Part shown: positions 55,661 through 64,000 of the stretch, one piece after another
Layout of the letters: every line of letters starts with the position of its first letter
How positions within the stretch are numbered: the first letter of the stretch is position 1
Source: Aquipuribacter nitratireducens
GTDB lineage: Bacteria > Actinomycetota > Actinomycetes > Actinomycetales > JBBAYJ01
Assembly (NCBI RefSeq): GCF_037860835.1
Contig: NZ_JBBEOG010000007.1
Coordinates: forward strand, 124,001 to 188,000
Direction: 5' to 3'
Length of the DNA: 64,000 nt
The notes under the pieces: model-generated
What the model was told of the DNA's origin: nothing
Database searches by the model: none
Seen by the model: the letters and a program-made list of their open reading frames with translations, nothing else
Program-made: the position numbers and the translations under genes

Positions 55661-55704
55661 GCACCCCCGTGGCCGTCCGCACCCCGCCGGCGGTCCGGGG
55701 GTGC
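55661..55704. repeat. Inverted repeat between rpmH and rnpA
   Basis: GCACCCCCG (55661-55669) and CGGGGGTGC (55696-55704) are a perfect 9-base inverted repeat with a 26-base loop, in the gap after the rpmH stop. It could reduce read-through so that L34 is made in excess over RNase P protein. No T-tract is present. Confidence 0.5.
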
Positions 55705-55726
55705 TGTCGTCGCCAGGGGGGCTGAC

Positions 55727-56113
55727 GTGGCGTTGCCGCGTGAGGCGCGGCTGCGGCGGTCGGTCGACATCACGACCACGGTGCGCCGCGGCCGCCGTGC
55801 GAAGGCGGGTCCGCTCCTCGTCCACGCGGTGACGGGGTCCGTCGCCGCAGGTCAGGGGCTCAGGGTCGCCACCGTGACCCCGCGGGCCGTCGGCACCGCC
55901 GTCGTGCGCAACCGCGCGCGGCGACGGGTGCAGGGGGTCGTCGTCGACCTCCTCCACGAGGGGTCGGTCGTGCGGGGGGCCGATGTGGTCGTCCGCTTCC
56001 TGCCCGGCAGCGGCGAGGCCGACAGCGCCCTGCTCGGCCGCAGCCTGCGCCGGGCCCTGGAGCGCCTCGGCGTGCTCGGTGAGCGGACCGGTGGTGGACC
56101 GCGTGGCGACTGA
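55727..56113 (+). CDS. rnpA: Ribonuclease P protein component
   Basis: 128 residues. It starts [24 protein letters not shown] and has [23 protein letters not shown], the RNR(A)RR motif that binds the RNase P RNA, then [17 protein letters not shown]. It helps the RNA cleave tRNA 5' leaders. The GTG at 55727 lies 96 bases after rpmH; its end overlaps the yidD start by 11 bases. Confidence 0.95.
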   Translation: MALPREARLRRSVDITTTVRRGRRAKAGPLLVHAVTGSVAAGQGLRVATVTPRAVGTAVVRNRARRRVQGVVVDLLHEGSVVRGADVVVRFLPGSGEADSALLGRSLRRALERLGVLGERTGGGPRGD

Positions 56114-56531
56114 GCCGGTCACGGACCCGAACCCGTGGCGCGGCCTGCGCCGCGGCCCGTGGTCGACACGGCGTGTGGGGGTGCTGCTGTGGCACCTCCC
56201 GCGGGAGCTGCTCGTGCTCGTCCTCCGGCTGTACCAGCTCACGCTGTCGCCCCTGCTCGGGCCGGTGTGTCGGTTCGCGCCCTCCTGCTCGTCGTACGCT
56301 GTGACGGCGGTCCGCCGGTACGGGGTGCTGCACGGCAGCTGGCTCACGGCACGACGACTGGGTCGCTGTCACCCGTGGAACCCCGGGGGCTGGGACCCCG
56401 TCCCCCAGCGGCGGACCCGCGAGCACGGCACGAACCACGGCACGAGCGACACCACGCACGACGACAGCCACCACCACGCGCAGCACCACGACACGACCGG
56501 GCGGTCACCACGCGACCGGCCGGCGTCCTGA
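56103..56531 (+). CDS. yidD: YidD membrane protein insertion efficiency factor, with His-rich tail
   Basis: About 142 residues. The YidD core (about 35-95) has [56 protein letters not shown]. It aids YidC in membrane protein insertion. A 30-odd N-terminal extension precedes it. After DPVP comes a polar tail with eight histidines (EHGTNHGT ... [12 protein letters not shown]), longer than in typical YidD proteins of ~70-100 residues. GTG 56103 is preferred; in-frame GTGs at 56091 and 56094 are alternatives. Confidence 0.9.
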   Translation: MATEPVTDPNPWRGLRRGPWSTRRVGVLLWHLPRELLVLVLRLYQLTLSPLLGPVCRFAPSCSSYAVTAVRRYGVLHGSWLTARRLGRCHPWNPGGWDPVPQRRTREHGTNHGTSDTTHDDSHHHAQHHDTTGRSPRDRPAS

Positions 56532-56547
56532 GGAGGACCGGAACCGG

Positions 56548-57522
56548 ATGGGCGACTTCTTCGCGAGCCTCCTCTTCCCGATCGAGTGGTTCGTCGCGTG
56601 GGTCATGGTCACGGCGCACGCCGGCCTCACCGCGATCGGCTTCGCCAGCGACGGTGGCCCCGCGTGGACCCTGTCGATCATCGCCGTCGTCCTCGTCGTC
56701 CGCACCCTCCTGATCCCGCTGTTCGTCCGCCAGATCAAGGCGTCGCGGGCGATGCAGATCATCCAGCCCGAGCTGAAGAAGATCCAGGACAAGTACAAGG
56801 GGCGTAGCGACCAGGCCTCCCGCGAGGCCATGACGAAGGAGACGATGGAGCTCTACCGGAGCTCGAAGACGAACCCGTTCGCCTCGTGCCTGCCGATCCT
56901 CGTCCAGCTGCCGATCTTCTTCGGGCTGTTCCGGGTCCTCAACCGCCTCCGCACCGGCGGGGAGATCGGCCCGTTCAACGACGCGCTCATCGCCGAGGCG
57001 CAGCAGGCCCGCTTCTTCGGCGCCCCGCTGTCGGACACGATGCTGACGGCCACGTCACCGTGGACGTACGTCGTCGCTCCCGTCCTCGTCGTCATCATGA
57101 CCGTCTCGCAGTTCTACGTGCAGCGGATGCTCATGACGAAGAACATGAGCCCCGCGGCGATGGACAGCCCGTTCTTCAAGCAGCAGAAGATGCTGCTGTA
57201 CGTGCTCCCGCTCGTCTTCGCGGTCTCGGGCGTCGGGTTCGCCATCGGCCTCGTCCTCTACTGGTGCACCACGAACATCTACAGCGCCGTCCAGCAGACG
57301 ATCGTCATCCGCAGCCTGCCCGCGCCCGGCTCCCCGGCGGAGAAGGAGCTCGAGGCCCGGCGCCGCCGCAAGGCGGAGCGCAAGGCCGCCCGGACCGGCA
57401 AGAGCGTCGAGGAGATCCTCGGCCTCCCCGAGCCCGTCGAGGACGCCGAGCCGGCAGCGCCCGCGAAGCGCGTCCAGCCCCGGAAGCAGCCGAGGAGCAA
57501 GCGGAAGCCGGGCGCCGCCTGA
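56548..57522 (+). CDS. yidC: YidC/Oxa1 membrane protein insertase
   Basis: 324 residues with the five-helix YidC core. It has FPIEWFVAWVMV, the hydrophilic-groove arginine in VLVVRTLLIPLFVRQIKAS, the coiled C1 loop ELKKIQDKYKGRSDQAS, NPFASCLPILVQLPIFFGLFR, and a basic C-terminal tail rich in Lys/Arg. It inserts proteins into the membrane alone or with Sec. ATG 56548 follows AGGAGG by 11 bases. Confidence 0.97.
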   Translation: MGDFFASLLFPIEWFVAWVMVTAHAGLTAIGFASDGGPAWTLSIIAVVLVVRTLLIPLFVRQIKASRAMQIIQPELKKIQDKYKGRSDQASREAMTKETMELYRSSKTNPFASCLPILVQLPIFFGLFRVLNRLRTGGEIGPFNDALIAEAQQARFFGAPLSDTMLTATSPWTYVVAPVLVVIMTVSQFYVQRMLMTKNMSPAAMDSPFFKQQKMLLYVLPLVFAVSGVGFAIGLVLYWCTTNIYSAVQQTIVIRSLPAPGSPAEKELEARRRRKAERKAARTGKSVEEILGLPEPVEDAEPAAPAKRVQPRKQPRSKRKPGAA

Positions 57523-57548
57523 GCGCTTCCGCGCCCCCACACCTCCGC

Positions 57549-57571
57549 CCGGCGGGTCCCCGTCCCGCCGG
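57549..57571. terminator. GC-rich hairpin after yidC
   Basis: CCGGCGGG (57549-57556) and CCCGCCGG (57564-57571) are a perfect 8-base stem with a 7-base loop, 27 bases after the yidC stop. It may partly terminate or process the transcript before the jag gene at 57672. No U-tract follows. Confidence 0.5.
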
Positions 57572-57671
57572 CCCCGGACCCCAGCACCACAGGACGAGCG
57601 GGGACACACGACCGGCAGGCGGCCGGACGACCTGAGGGGCCAGCGCAGGGCGCGGCCGGTGAGGAGCAACC

Positions 57672-58232
57672 GTGGACAGCACGGCGGACGAGACGGTGGA
57701 CCCGACGACGGCGTCGACGGCCCCGGACCCGGCGACGGACGAGCAGTCACCGTCGCGACGGCAGCAGCTGCTCGACCAGGAGGGCGACGCGGCCGCGGAC
57801 TACCTCGAGGAGCTGCTCGACATCGTCGACCTCGACGGTGACATCGACATCGACGTGGAGAACGGTCGTGCGAGCGTCGCGGTCGTCGCCGAGGGTGCCG
57901 ACCTCGCGGGGCTGCAGCGTCTCGTCGGTCGGGACGGCGAGGTCCTCGAGGCGCTCCAGGAGCTGTCCCGGCTCGCCGCCCAGGCGCGCACCGGCGAGCG
58001 CTCACGGCTCCTTCTCGACATCGCCGGCTGGCGGGGGCAGCGGCGCAGCACCGCTGCGCGCATCGCCGCCGAAGCCGTCGAGCGCGCGCGGGCGACCGGA
58101 GAGGCCGTCGAGCTCGAGCCCATGCCCGCCTACCAGCGCAAGGCGGTCCACGACGCGGTCGCGGACGCCGGGCTGCGGAGCGAGTCCGACGGCGTGGAGC
58201 CCAACCGCTTCGTCGTCGTCCTCCCCGACTGA
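57672..58232 (+). CDS. jag: Jag/KhpB-type KH-R3H RNA-binding protein
   Basis: 186 residues. An acidic N-terminal part (to about 55) precedes the KH-like domain with RLVGRDGEVLEALQELSRLAA, and the C-terminal R3H domain ends in AYQRKAVHDAVADAG and EPNRFVVVLPD. It binds RNA, and in other bacteria links cell shape and division to YidC/SpoIIIJ. The Jag-N domain is absent, as usual in actinobacteria. GTG 57672 follows GGTGAGGAG. Its stop is 5 bases before rsmG. Confidence 0.93.
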   Translation: MDSTADETVDPTTASTAPDPATDEQSPSRRQQLLDQEGDAAADYLEELLDIVDLDGDIDIDVENGRASVAVVAEGADLAGLQRLVGRDGEVLEALQELSRLAAQARTGERSRLLLDIAGWRGQRRSTAARIAAEAVERARATGEAVELEPMPAYQRKAVHDAVADAGLRSESDGVEPNRFVVVLPD

Positions 58233-58237
58233 GTGCC

Positions 58238-58858
58238 GTGAGACCCGCCGCCGCGGACCGGGTCTTCGGTGAGGCGGTCGGCCTCGCGGAGCGCTATGTC
58301 GCCCTCCTCGCGACGTCGGGCACCGAACGCGGTCTCATCGGTCCGCGCGAGACGGACCGGCTGTGGGAGCGGCACGTGCTCAACTGCGCCGTCGTCGAGG
58401 AGCTCGTGCCGACGGGGGCCGTGGTCGTCGACGTCGGCAGCGGCGCCGGCCTGCCGGGTATCCCGTTGGCCCTCGCCCGCCCGGACGTCCGGGTGGAGCT
58501 CGTCGAGCCGCTGCTGCGACGCACGACGTGGTTGGAGGAGGTCGTCACCGAGCTGGGCCTCGGTGACCGCGTCGAGGTCACCCGGGGGAAGGCCGCGGTG
58601 GTGGGCCCCCGGAGAGCGGACGTCGTGACGTCCCGGGCGGTGGCGTCCCTCGACAAGCTGCTCGTGATGTCGCGACGCCTGGCCCGTCCCGGAGGCCTCC
58701 TGCTCGCGCTCAAGGGGGCCTCCGCGGAGGCGGAGGTGAGCGCTGTCCCCAGGTCGGCGCGGGCCGGCTGGGAGGCGGACATCACCGTGGCACGATGCGG
58801 CGGTGGGGTTGTGGCAGAAGAGACGACGGTCGTCGTTGCGCGCCGGGTCGGTGGCTGA
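58238..58858 (+). CDS. rsmG: 16S rRNA (guanine-N7)-methyltransferase RsmG
   Basis: 206 residues with an N-terminal [23 protein letters not shown], the SAM-binding motif [21 protein letters not shown], and [15 protein letters not shown]. It methylates G527 (E. coli numbering) of 16S rRNA; loss gives low-level streptomycin resistance. The gene between jag and parA is conserved. Its end may overlap the parA start. Confidence 0.95.
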   Translation: MRPAAADRVFGEAVGLAERYVALLATSGTERGLIGPRETDRLWERHVLNCAVVEELVPTGAVVVDVGSGAGLPGIPLALARPDVRVELVEPLLRRTTWLEEVVTELGLGDRVEVTRGKAAVVGPRRADVVTSRAVASLDKLLVMSRRLARPGGLLLALKGASAEAEVSAVPRSARAGWEADITVARCGGGVVAEETTVVVARRVGG

Positions 58859-58859
58859 G

Positions 58860-60065
58860 GTGACGGCGTCGGTGCCCAGCGTCACCGGCAGGCGCATCTC
58901 CTCGGCTGTCGACAGCGACGGCGTTTCACGTGAAACGCTCGACGGTGAGCAGGCGGACGGGAGGCCGAGCCGCATGCGGTCGAGCGCGGTGTCGTCGCGC
59001 GAGGGGACGGCTGTGGACGAGGCCGGGGTGACCGCCGATGTTTCACGTGAAACAGGCTCGGACGAGGCCCTCACCACTCGGGCCGATGCGCCACGTGGCA
59101 CGACCGTCGACGAGCCAACCGCATCGTCCGCTGCAGAAGAGGCGTCGGAGTCGTGGCGTGACGCCGTTGCCGACGCGCTCCCCGAGCCGGACGAGGAGAC
59201 CCCGCTCGCCCGGGAGCTGGCGACCGACGCCCGTCGACGGCTCGCCCTGCACGGTCGGACGTTCCCGGCTCCGAAGGCGGGCACGCGCGTCGTCACCGTG
59301 GCCAACCAGAAGGGCGGCGTCGGGAAGACGACGACGGCGGTCAACCTCGCGGCCGCTCTGGCCCAGGGTGGACTGCGGGTCCTCGTGGTCGACGCCGATC
59401 CGCAGGGGAACGCGAGCACGGCCCTCGGTGTCGAGCACCACGGCGACGTCGCCGGGGTCTACGACGTCCTCATGGACGAGGCGCCCCTTCGTGACGTCGT
59501 GCAACCGTGCCCGGAGGTGCAGGGCGTGTCGTGCGCGCCGGCGACGCTCGACCTGTCGGGCGCAGAGATCGAGCTGGTGCCGGTCGTCGCGCGCGAGTAC
59601 CGGCTGCGGAAGGCGATCGACCGCTACTGCGCGGAGCACTCCGAGCCGCCGCACTACGTCCTCATCGACTCCCCTCCCAGCCTCGGCCTCCTCACCCTCA
59701 ACACGCTCGTCGCGGCCCGGGAGGTGCTCATCCCGATCCAGTGCGAGTACTACGCGCTCGAGGGGGTCACCCAGCTCATGCGGACGATCGAGCTCGTCCA
59801 GCACAACCTCAATCCCGAGCTCGACGTGTCGACCGTCCTCCTCACGATGTTCGACGGACGCACCCGGCTCGCGGCGGACGTGTCCGCGCAGGTCCGCGAG
59901 GCCTTCGGTGAGCGCGTCCTGCGCGCGGCGATCCCGCGGTCGGTGCGAGTGAGCGAGGCGCCGAGCCACCTCCAGACCGTCATGACCTACGACCCCACGT
60001 CCAGCGGCGCCCTCTCGTACCTCGAGGCGGCGCAGGAGATCGCCACCCGAGGAGCCTCCGCATGA
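58860..60065 (+). CDS. parA: Chromosome partitioning ATPase ParA (Soj)
   Basis: About 401 residues. The N-terminal ~140 residues are a polar, low-complexity extension that carries VSRET twice where parS sites are encoded. The ATPase core has [20 protein letters not shown] (deviant Walker A), [26 protein letters not shown] and [13 protein letters not shown]. It moves ParB-bound origins. The start is uncertain: GTG 58803, 58851 or 58860, or a later ATG at 58974. Stop overlaps parB as ATGA. Confidence 0.95.
   Translation: MTASVPSVTGRRISSAVDSDGVSRETLDGEQADGRPSRMRSSAVSSREGTAVDEAGVTADVSRETGSDEALTTRADAPRGTTVDEPTASSAAEEASESWRDAVADALPEPDEETPLARELATDARRRLALHGRTFPAPKAGTRVVTVANQKGGVGKTTTAVNLAAALAQGGLRVLVVDADPQGNASTALGVEHHGDVAGVYDVLMDEAPLRDVVQPCPEVQGVSCAPATLDLSGAEIELVPVVAREYRLRKAIDRYCAEHSEPPHYVLIDSPPSLGLLTLNTLVAAREVLIPIQCEYYALEGVTQLMRTIELVQHNLNPELDVSTVLLTMFDGRTRLAADVSAQVREAFGERVLRAAIPRSVRVSEAPSHLQTVMTYDPTSSGALSYLEAAQEIATRGASA
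58923..58936. other. parS: parS site 1 (inside parA)
   Basis: GTTTCACGTGAAAC is a perfect 14-base palindrome and an exact match to the conserved bacterial parS core bound by ParB. It lies in the N-terminal extension of parA and is read as VSRET. Confidence 0.93.
59039..59054. other. parS: parS site 2 (inside parA)
   Basis: TGTTTCACGTGAAACA is a perfect 16-base parS palindrome, the full consensus. It lies 103 bases after site 1, also read as VSRET in the ParA extension. Confidence 0.95.
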
Positions 60066-61135
60066 GCACGCCCCGCCGAGGTCTGGGTCGAGGGATCGGT
60101 GCGCTCATCCCACCGGCACCCGCGGCACCGAGCCAGGAGACGGCACCTGCCGCCGGCCGGCAGCGACCGGTCGACGTCTTCTTCCCCAGCGGCGCGGTCG
60201 CCCGCGCCGACGTTTCACGTGAAACGTCGGCCGCCGACCTCGGCGTCGTGGCGACGGACGGCGACGACGTCCTGGTCCAGGTCCCCGGCACGACGTTCAC
60301 CGAGCTCCCGGTGGGGGCCGTGCGTCCCAACCCGCGTCAGCCCCGCCAGGTCTTCGACGCCGACGACATGGCCGAGCTGGTCCACAGCGTGCGGGAGATC
60401 GGCGTCCTCCAGCCGGTCGTCGTCCGACCGCTGGACGAACCGGACGGCGACGTCCGCTACGAGCTGGTCATGGGCGAGCGTCGCTGGCGCGCGTGCCAGG
60501 CGGCCGGGCTCGAGACCGTCCCGGCGGTCGTGCGTGCGACCGAGGACGACGACCTCCTGCGGGACGCCCTGCTCGAGAACCTCCACCGCAGCGAGCTCAA
60601 CCCGCTCGAGGAGGCGGCGGCGTACCAGCAGCTGCTCGACGACTTCGGCTGCACGCAGGACGAGCTGTCACGCCGGATCGGACGGTCCCGACCGCAGGTG
60701 TCGAACACGTTGCGCCTGCTGCGCCTGCCGCCCGCGGTGCAGCGTCGCGTCGCGGCCGGGGTGCTCAGCGCCGGCCACGCGCGTGCGCTCCTCGGCGTCG
60801 AGGACGAGGCCGCCGCGGAGCGGCTCGCGCAGCGGATCGTCAGCGAGGGCCTCTCGGTCCGGGCGGTGGAGGAGATCGTCGCGACGGGCGGGGCGCGGCC
60901 CACCGCCGCGCGCGCGCCGCGCGCGGGTCGTCACATGCCGCTGCTCGACGACGTCGCGTCGCGCCTGTCCGACCGGCTCGACACGCGGGTCAAGGTGGCC
61001 CTCGGCCGCACCCGCGGCCGGCTGACCGTCGAGTTCGCCACGGTCGAGGACCTCGACCGCATCCTGTCGGTCCTCGACCCGGGCGGACCCGGCGTCCGCG
61101 GCGGCGCGCACCCGCAGGCGGCCGACGACCTCTGA
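60062..61135 (+). CDS. parB: Chromosome partitioning protein ParB (Spo0J)
   Basis: 357 residues. The N-terminus [13 protein letters not shown] contacts ParA. The CTP-binding domain has [21 protein letters not shown] and [12 protein letters not shown] (GERRxR). The helix-turn-helix region has [22 protein letters not shown]. The C-terminal dimerisation part starts [13 protein letters not shown]. It binds parS and spreads as a CTP-gated clamp. ATG overlaps the parA stop as ATGA. Confidence 0.97.
   Translation: MSTPRRGLGRGIGALIPPAPAAPSQETAPAAGRQRPVDVFFPSGAVARADVSRETSAADLGVVATDGDDVLVQVPGTTFTELPVGAVRPNPRQPRQVFDADDMAELVHSVREIGVLQPVVVRPLDEPDGDVRYELVMGERRWRACQAAGLETVPAVVRATEDDDLLRDALLENLHRSELNPLEEAAAYQQLLDDFGCTQDELSRRIGRSRPQVSNTLRLLRLPPAVQRRVAAGVLSAGHARALLGVEDEAAAERLAQRIVSEGLSVRAVEEIVATGGARPTAARAPRAGRHMPLLDDVASRLSDRLDTRVKVALGRTRGRLTVEFATVEDLDRILSVLDPGGPGVRGGAHPQAADDL
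60207..60230. other. parS: parS site 3 (inside parB)
   Basis: The parS core GTTTCACGTGAAAC (60212-60225) is embedded in a perfect 24-base palindrome spanning 60207-60230. It lies in codons about 49-56 of parB and again encodes VSRET. Longer symmetry than the other two sites. Confidence 0.95.
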
Positions 61136-61154
61136 CCGTCGCGCGCGATCGGGG

Positions 61155-62099
61155 TCAGCGGGAGGTGCGCTGCGCAGCGGCGACGAGCCGGGAGTACACG
61201 GCGCCCGCGCCACCGTCGGCCTCGAGGGCGAGGGGTACGAGGCTCGTCCCCGTCATCCCGGGCGCGGTGTTGACCTCGAGGAACCACGGCACCCCGGCGG
61301 CGTCGACGATCCAGTCGCTGCGACTGAGGTGGCCGAGCCCGAGCGCGACGTGCACGCCCACGGCCTGCTCGAGGAGCCGAGCCGTGACCTCGTCGTCAAG
61401 GCGGGCAGGACAGTGGAAGAGCGTGGCCCCCGCGGTGTAGCGGGAGCCGTAGTCGTACGCCCCGGACTCCGGTTCGATCTCCACGGCGGGAGCCGCGACG
61501 GGTCCCGTTCCGTCGTCGACGACCGTGACGGCGACCTCGGTCCCGGACACCATCGCCTCGACGCGGCACTCGGGGTCGTAGCCGAGCGCGCTCACCATCG
61601 CGTGCGGGAGGTCCTCCGACCGCTCGACCACGACGACGCCCATGCTCGACCCGCCGTGCACGGGCTTGACGACGGCCGGCAACCCGACGCTCGCACCCAC
61701 GAGCGGCAGCAGCTGCGCGGCGCCGAGGTCGCGGACGAGCGAGTGGGGCACGGTGACGCCGTCCGGGACCGGCACGCCGGCCCGGGCGACGACCGTCGCG
61801 GCGGTGGACTTGTCCCAGGCCAGCCGGCAGGCCGCGGAGGACGAGCCGACGAACGGCACTCTCGCCAGCTCGAGGACCTGGGCGAGCGTGCCGTCCTCAC
61901 CGCCGGCACCGTGGAGCACGGGCCACACGACGTCGGCGTGCCCGCGGCCCACGACCTCGAGGACGTCCGCGCCGACGTCGGCGACCTCCGCGTGGAGGCC
62001 GGCCTCGAGGAGGGCGTGGACGACCCCGCGACCGGAGCGCAGCGACACCTCGCGCTCGGCCGACAGCCCGCCGGCGAGCACGAGCACAGAGGCGCTCAC
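61155..62099 (-). CDS. ddl: D-alanine-D-alanine ligase
   Basis: 314 residues of the ATP-grasp fold. It starts VLVLAGGLSAEREVSLRSG and has VWPVLHGAGGEDGTLAQVLE, VPFVGSSSAACRLAWDKSTA, VVKPVHGGSSMGVVVV, and FLEVNTAPGMTGTSLVP with the metal-binding Glu and Asn. It joins two D-alanines for peptidoglycan. Slightly shorter than the ~350-residue actinobacterial DdlA form, closer to DdlB-type. The GTG at 62099 overlaps the aminotransferase stop as GTGA. Confidence 0.92.
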   Translation of the reverse strand: MSASVLVLAGGLSAEREVSLRSGRGVVHALLEAGLHAEVADVGADVLEVVGRGHADVVWPVLHGAGGEDGTLAQVLELARVPFVGSSSAACRLAWDKSTAATVVARAGVPVPDGVTVPHSLVRDLGAAQLLPLVGASVGLPAVVKPVHGGSSMGVVVVERSEDLPHAMVSALGYDPECRVEAMVSGTEVAVTVVDDGTGPVAAPAVEIEPESGAYDYGSRYTAGATLFHCPARLDDEVTARLLEQAVGVHVALGLGHLSRSDWIVDAAGVPWFLEVNTAPGMTGTSLVPLALEADGGAGAVYSRLVAAAQRTSR

Positions 62100-63394
62100 G
62101 CCGTGTCCGTCGCAGGCCGGTCGACGTCGCCGGTGGGGACGGCGACGGGGACGGGTCCGGTGCCCCGGAACGTGCGGCGCAGCTCGCGCTCGCCCGCCAC
62201 CACGCCCGCGAGCCGGCGCACCCCCTCGGCGATGCGCTCGGGGGGCGGGAAGCAGAAGGACAGGCGCATGTGGGCGCCGCCGCCCCCGTCGGCGTGGAAC
62301 GCGGTCCCGGGGACGTAGGCGACGCGGGCGGCGACGGCCCGCGGGAGCATCGCCGTGGTGTCGAGATCGTCCGGCATGGCGACCCACGTGAAGAAGCCGC
62401 CGTCGGGACGGGTGAGGACGGCGTCCGGCAGGTGCTGCTCGAGGGCGCCGACGAGTGCGTCCCGGCGTTCCCGGTAGACCGAGCGCAGCACCTTGACGTG
62501 CGCGCGCCAGTCGCTCGTCGCGAGGTACGTCGCGACGACCCGCTGGCTGAACGACGACGGGCACAGCACGGCGGCCTCCGCGGCGAGCACGAGCTTGCTC
62601 CGCAGCGCCGGGGGCGCCACGGCCCAGCCGACCCGGAGCCCGGGGGCGAATGTCTTGGAGAACGACCCGAGGTAGACGACGCCGTCCGGGTCGAGGGAGT
62701 GCATGGCGGGCAGCGGGTCGTGGTCGAAGCCGAGGAGCGCGTAGGGGTCGTCCTCCACGACGAGGACCTCGAGGCGCCGGCAGACCTCCACGAGGGCGGC
62801 GCGACGGCGGGCGCTGGTGGTCGTCCCGCCGGGGTTCTGGTGGTGCGGCACGACGTAGAGGGCCTTGACGCGTCGTCCGGCCGCCCGTTCCCCGACCACG
62901 ACCGCCTCCAGGGCGACCGGGTCGACCCCCTCCGCGTCGACCGGCACGTGGCGGACGTCCGCCTCGTACGAGCGGAGCACCCCGAGCGCCCCGACGTAGC
63001 TCGGCGTCTCGACGAGCACGACGTCACCGGGGTCGACGAGGACCCGGACGAGGAGGTCGAGGGCGTGCTGGCTGCCGGTGGTCACGACGACGTCGTCCGG
63101 GTCGCACGTCACCCCGACGGTCGTCATGACGTCGACGATCTGCTCGCGCGCAAGGATGTCGCCTTGCCCTGAGCCGTACTGCAGCGCCTCGGCGGCGGAG
63201 TCGGCGGCGCAGCGCCGGACGATCTCGGCGACCTCCGGCAGCGGCAGCGCGTCGAGGGTCGGCATGCCCCCGGCGAGGCTCACGACCTCCGGCCGGCTCG
63301 CGACGGCGAAGAGCGCACGGATCTGCGACGCGGTCATGCCGCTGGCGCGACGGCTGTAGGCGCCGTGCCAGCGGTCGAGGCGGGTGCCTGTCAT
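62096..63394 (-). CDS. PLP-dependent aminotransferase, class I/II (MocR/2-aminoadipate type)
   Basis: 432 residues. It has VSLAGGMPTLDALPL, LQYGSGQGDILAREQI, ETPSYVGALGVLRSYEADV, VVPHHQNPGGTTTS and the PLP-lysine motif YLGSFSKTFAPGLRVGW. No N-terminal GntR helix is present, so this is the enzyme-only type related to LysN/2-aminoadipate and valine-pyruvate aminotransferases. The ATG at 63394 begins the family sequence. It is translationally coupled to ddl; an amino-acid supply role for wall synthesis is only a guess. Confidence 0.9.
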   Translation of the reverse strand: MTGTRLDRWHGAYSRRASGMTASQIRALFAVASRPEVVSLAGGMPTLDALPLPEVAEIVRRCAADSAAEALQYGSGQGDILAREQIVDVMTTVGVTCDPDDVVVTTGSQHALDLLVRVLVDPGDVVLVETPSYVGALGVLRSYEADVRHVPVDAEGVDPVALEAVVVGERAAGRRVKALYVVPHHQNPGGTTTSARRRAALVEVCRRLEVLVVEDDPYALLGFDHDPLPAMHSLDPDGVVYLGSFSKTFAPGLRVGWAVAPPALRSKLVLAAEAAVLCPSSFSQRVVATYLATSDWRAHVKVLRSVYRERRDALVGALEQHLPDAVLTRPDGGFFTWVAMPDDLDTTAMLPRAVAARVAYVPGTAFHADGGGGAHMRLSFCFPPPERIAEGVRRLAGVVAGERELRRTFRGTGPVPVAVPTGDVDRPATDTA

Positions 63395-63421
63395 CGACGC
63401 CGATGGTCGCACGTCGACGCG

Positions 63422-63460
63422 CGAGGACCCGCCCTCCCTCGCGGGGTGGACGGGTCCTCG
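63422..63460. terminator. Terminator hairpin downstream of trxA
   Basis: CGAGGACCCG (63422-63431) and CGGGTCCTCG (63451-63460) are a perfect 10-base inverted repeat with a 19-base loop, 29 bases after the trxA stop and before the aminotransferase start on the same strand. It probably ends the trxB-trxA transcript. Confidence 0.75.
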
Positions 63461-63488
63461 TGGCCGGGGCCGTGCGCGGGCGGGTCGA

Positions 63489-63812
63489 TCAGGCGAGGAA
63501 CTCCTCGAGCTCCTTGACCAGCCGCGGCTTGGGGTGCGCGCCGACGAGGCTCTTCACGAGCTCGCCGTTCTTGTAGACGTTGAGCGTCGGGATGCTGACG
63601 ACGCCGTAGGCGGCGGCGGTGCGGGGGTTCTGGTCGGTGTCGACCTTGACCACGTCGATCTTGTCGCCGTACTCCTCGGAGAGCTCCTCGAGGATCGGGG
63701 CGACCTGTCGGCACGGGCCGCACCAGGTGGCCCAGAAGTCGACGAGCACGGGCTTGTCGGACTGCAGGACGTCCTTGTCGAAGTCGGCGTCGGTGGTGGC
63801 CCTGGTCGCCAT
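63489..63812 (-). CDS. trxA: Thioredoxin
   Basis: 107 residues of a standard thioredoxin: PVLVDFWATWCGPCRQVAPILEELSEEY with the redox CGPC, DVVKVDTDQNPRTAAAYGVVSIPTL with the cis-proline, and YKNGELVKSLVGAHPK. It reduces protein disulfides with electrons from thioredoxin reductase, whose gene ends 62 bases upstream on the same strand. The short trxB-trxA gap carries the near-repeat GGGGATGTC twice. Confidence 0.97.
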   Translation of the reverse strand: MATRATTDADFDKDVLQSDKPVLVDFWATWCGPCRQVAPILEELSEEYGDKIDVVKVDTDQNPRTAAAYGVVSIPTLNVYKNGELVKSLVGAHPKPRLVKELEEFLA

Positions 63813-63874
63813 GCGGGTTCTCCTCGTGTCGGTGTCTGTGGGGATGTCTGCGGGGATGTCGGTCGGGGTGCTGG

Positions 63875-64000
63875 TCAGTCGGCCGAGGCGAGCACGTGCT
63901 CGCCCGGGCGGTCGTGCTGGAGGTGCTGCTCGGTGCTCTCGGGGAACGCGGTCTCGACGGCGTCCTCGACGTCCTCGGTGTCGTCGAGGGCGGCGAGGTA
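63875..64000 (-). CDS. trxB: Thioredoxin reductase, C-terminal end (runs off the window)
   Basis: The last 41 codons and stop of a minus-strand gene. YLAAL at the edge matches the end of the conserved C-terminal helix of TrxB. A longer polar tail (DDTEDVEDAVETAFPE and on to HVLASAD) follows, as in several actinobacteria. The position directly upstream of trxA supports the call; domains lie outside the window. Confidence 0.75.
   Translation of the reverse strand, partial: YLAALDDTEDVEDAVETAFPESTEQHLQHDRPGEHVLASAD

Overview
The window is a very GC-rich actinobacterial chromosome segment that contains the replication origin. The order parB-parA-rsmG-jag-yidC-yidD-rnpA-rpmH | dnaA-dnaN-gnd-recF-DUF721-gyrB-gyrA-DUF3566-tRNA-Ile fits an actinobacterium, and the FHA/PP2C/RodA/PBP/Ser-Thr-kinase cluster beside a tRNA-Leu supports this. 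I lean towards Micrococcales, but the sequence alone does not fix the family. GTG starts and 4-base ATGA/GTGA stop-start overlaps are used throughout.

Layout. (1) 1-14.8 kb is accessory catabolism. It holds a TPP-dependent decarboxylase, an acyl-CoA ligase and a cyclase-family hydrolase divergent from an IclR regulator; a GntR-led operon of CoA-transferase, amidohydrolase and polysaccharide-deacetylase-type hydrolase; a FAH-family hydrolase; and a NitT/TauT-type ABC importer whose operon carries a second amidohydrolase and a TauE-like exporter. Together they look like uptake and breakdown of one small organic compound, probably a carboxylic acid or amide, that cannot be named from sequence. 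(2) 15-19.5 kb is mixed: an AAA ATPase, a stand-alone LigD-type polymerase, an SRPBCC protein, a DUF389 membrane protein and an acidic lipoprotein, closed by a strong terminator and tRNA-Leu. (3) 19.7-31 kb is the conserved growth and division signalling cluster fhaA-fhaB-pstP-rodA-pbpA-pknA-pknB, followed on the other strand by a class E sortase, a DUF881 protein and a glutamine amidotransferase, then crgA. (4) 31-43 kb has conserved rhomboid and cyclophilin genes, tRNA-Ala, DLW-39 and tRNA-Ile, interspersed with less conserved genes: an SH3/peptidase-like secreted protein, a gene broken by one in-frame stop, a two-component system and several small membrane or lipoproteins.

(5) 43-55 kb carries gyrA, gyrB, a DUF721 gene, recF, gnd, dnaN and dnaA on the minus strand. 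The dnaN-dnaA gap has DnaA-box-like sequences and is the likely oriC. (6) 55-61 kb runs the other way: rpmH, rnpA, yidD, yidC, jag, rsmG, parA and parB, with three parS sites inside the parA and parB reading frames. (7) 61-64 kb has D-alanine-D-alanine ligase, an aminotransferase, trxA and the end of trxB on the minus strand.

No rRNA, CRISPR array, insertion sequence, integrase or prophage gene was seen.
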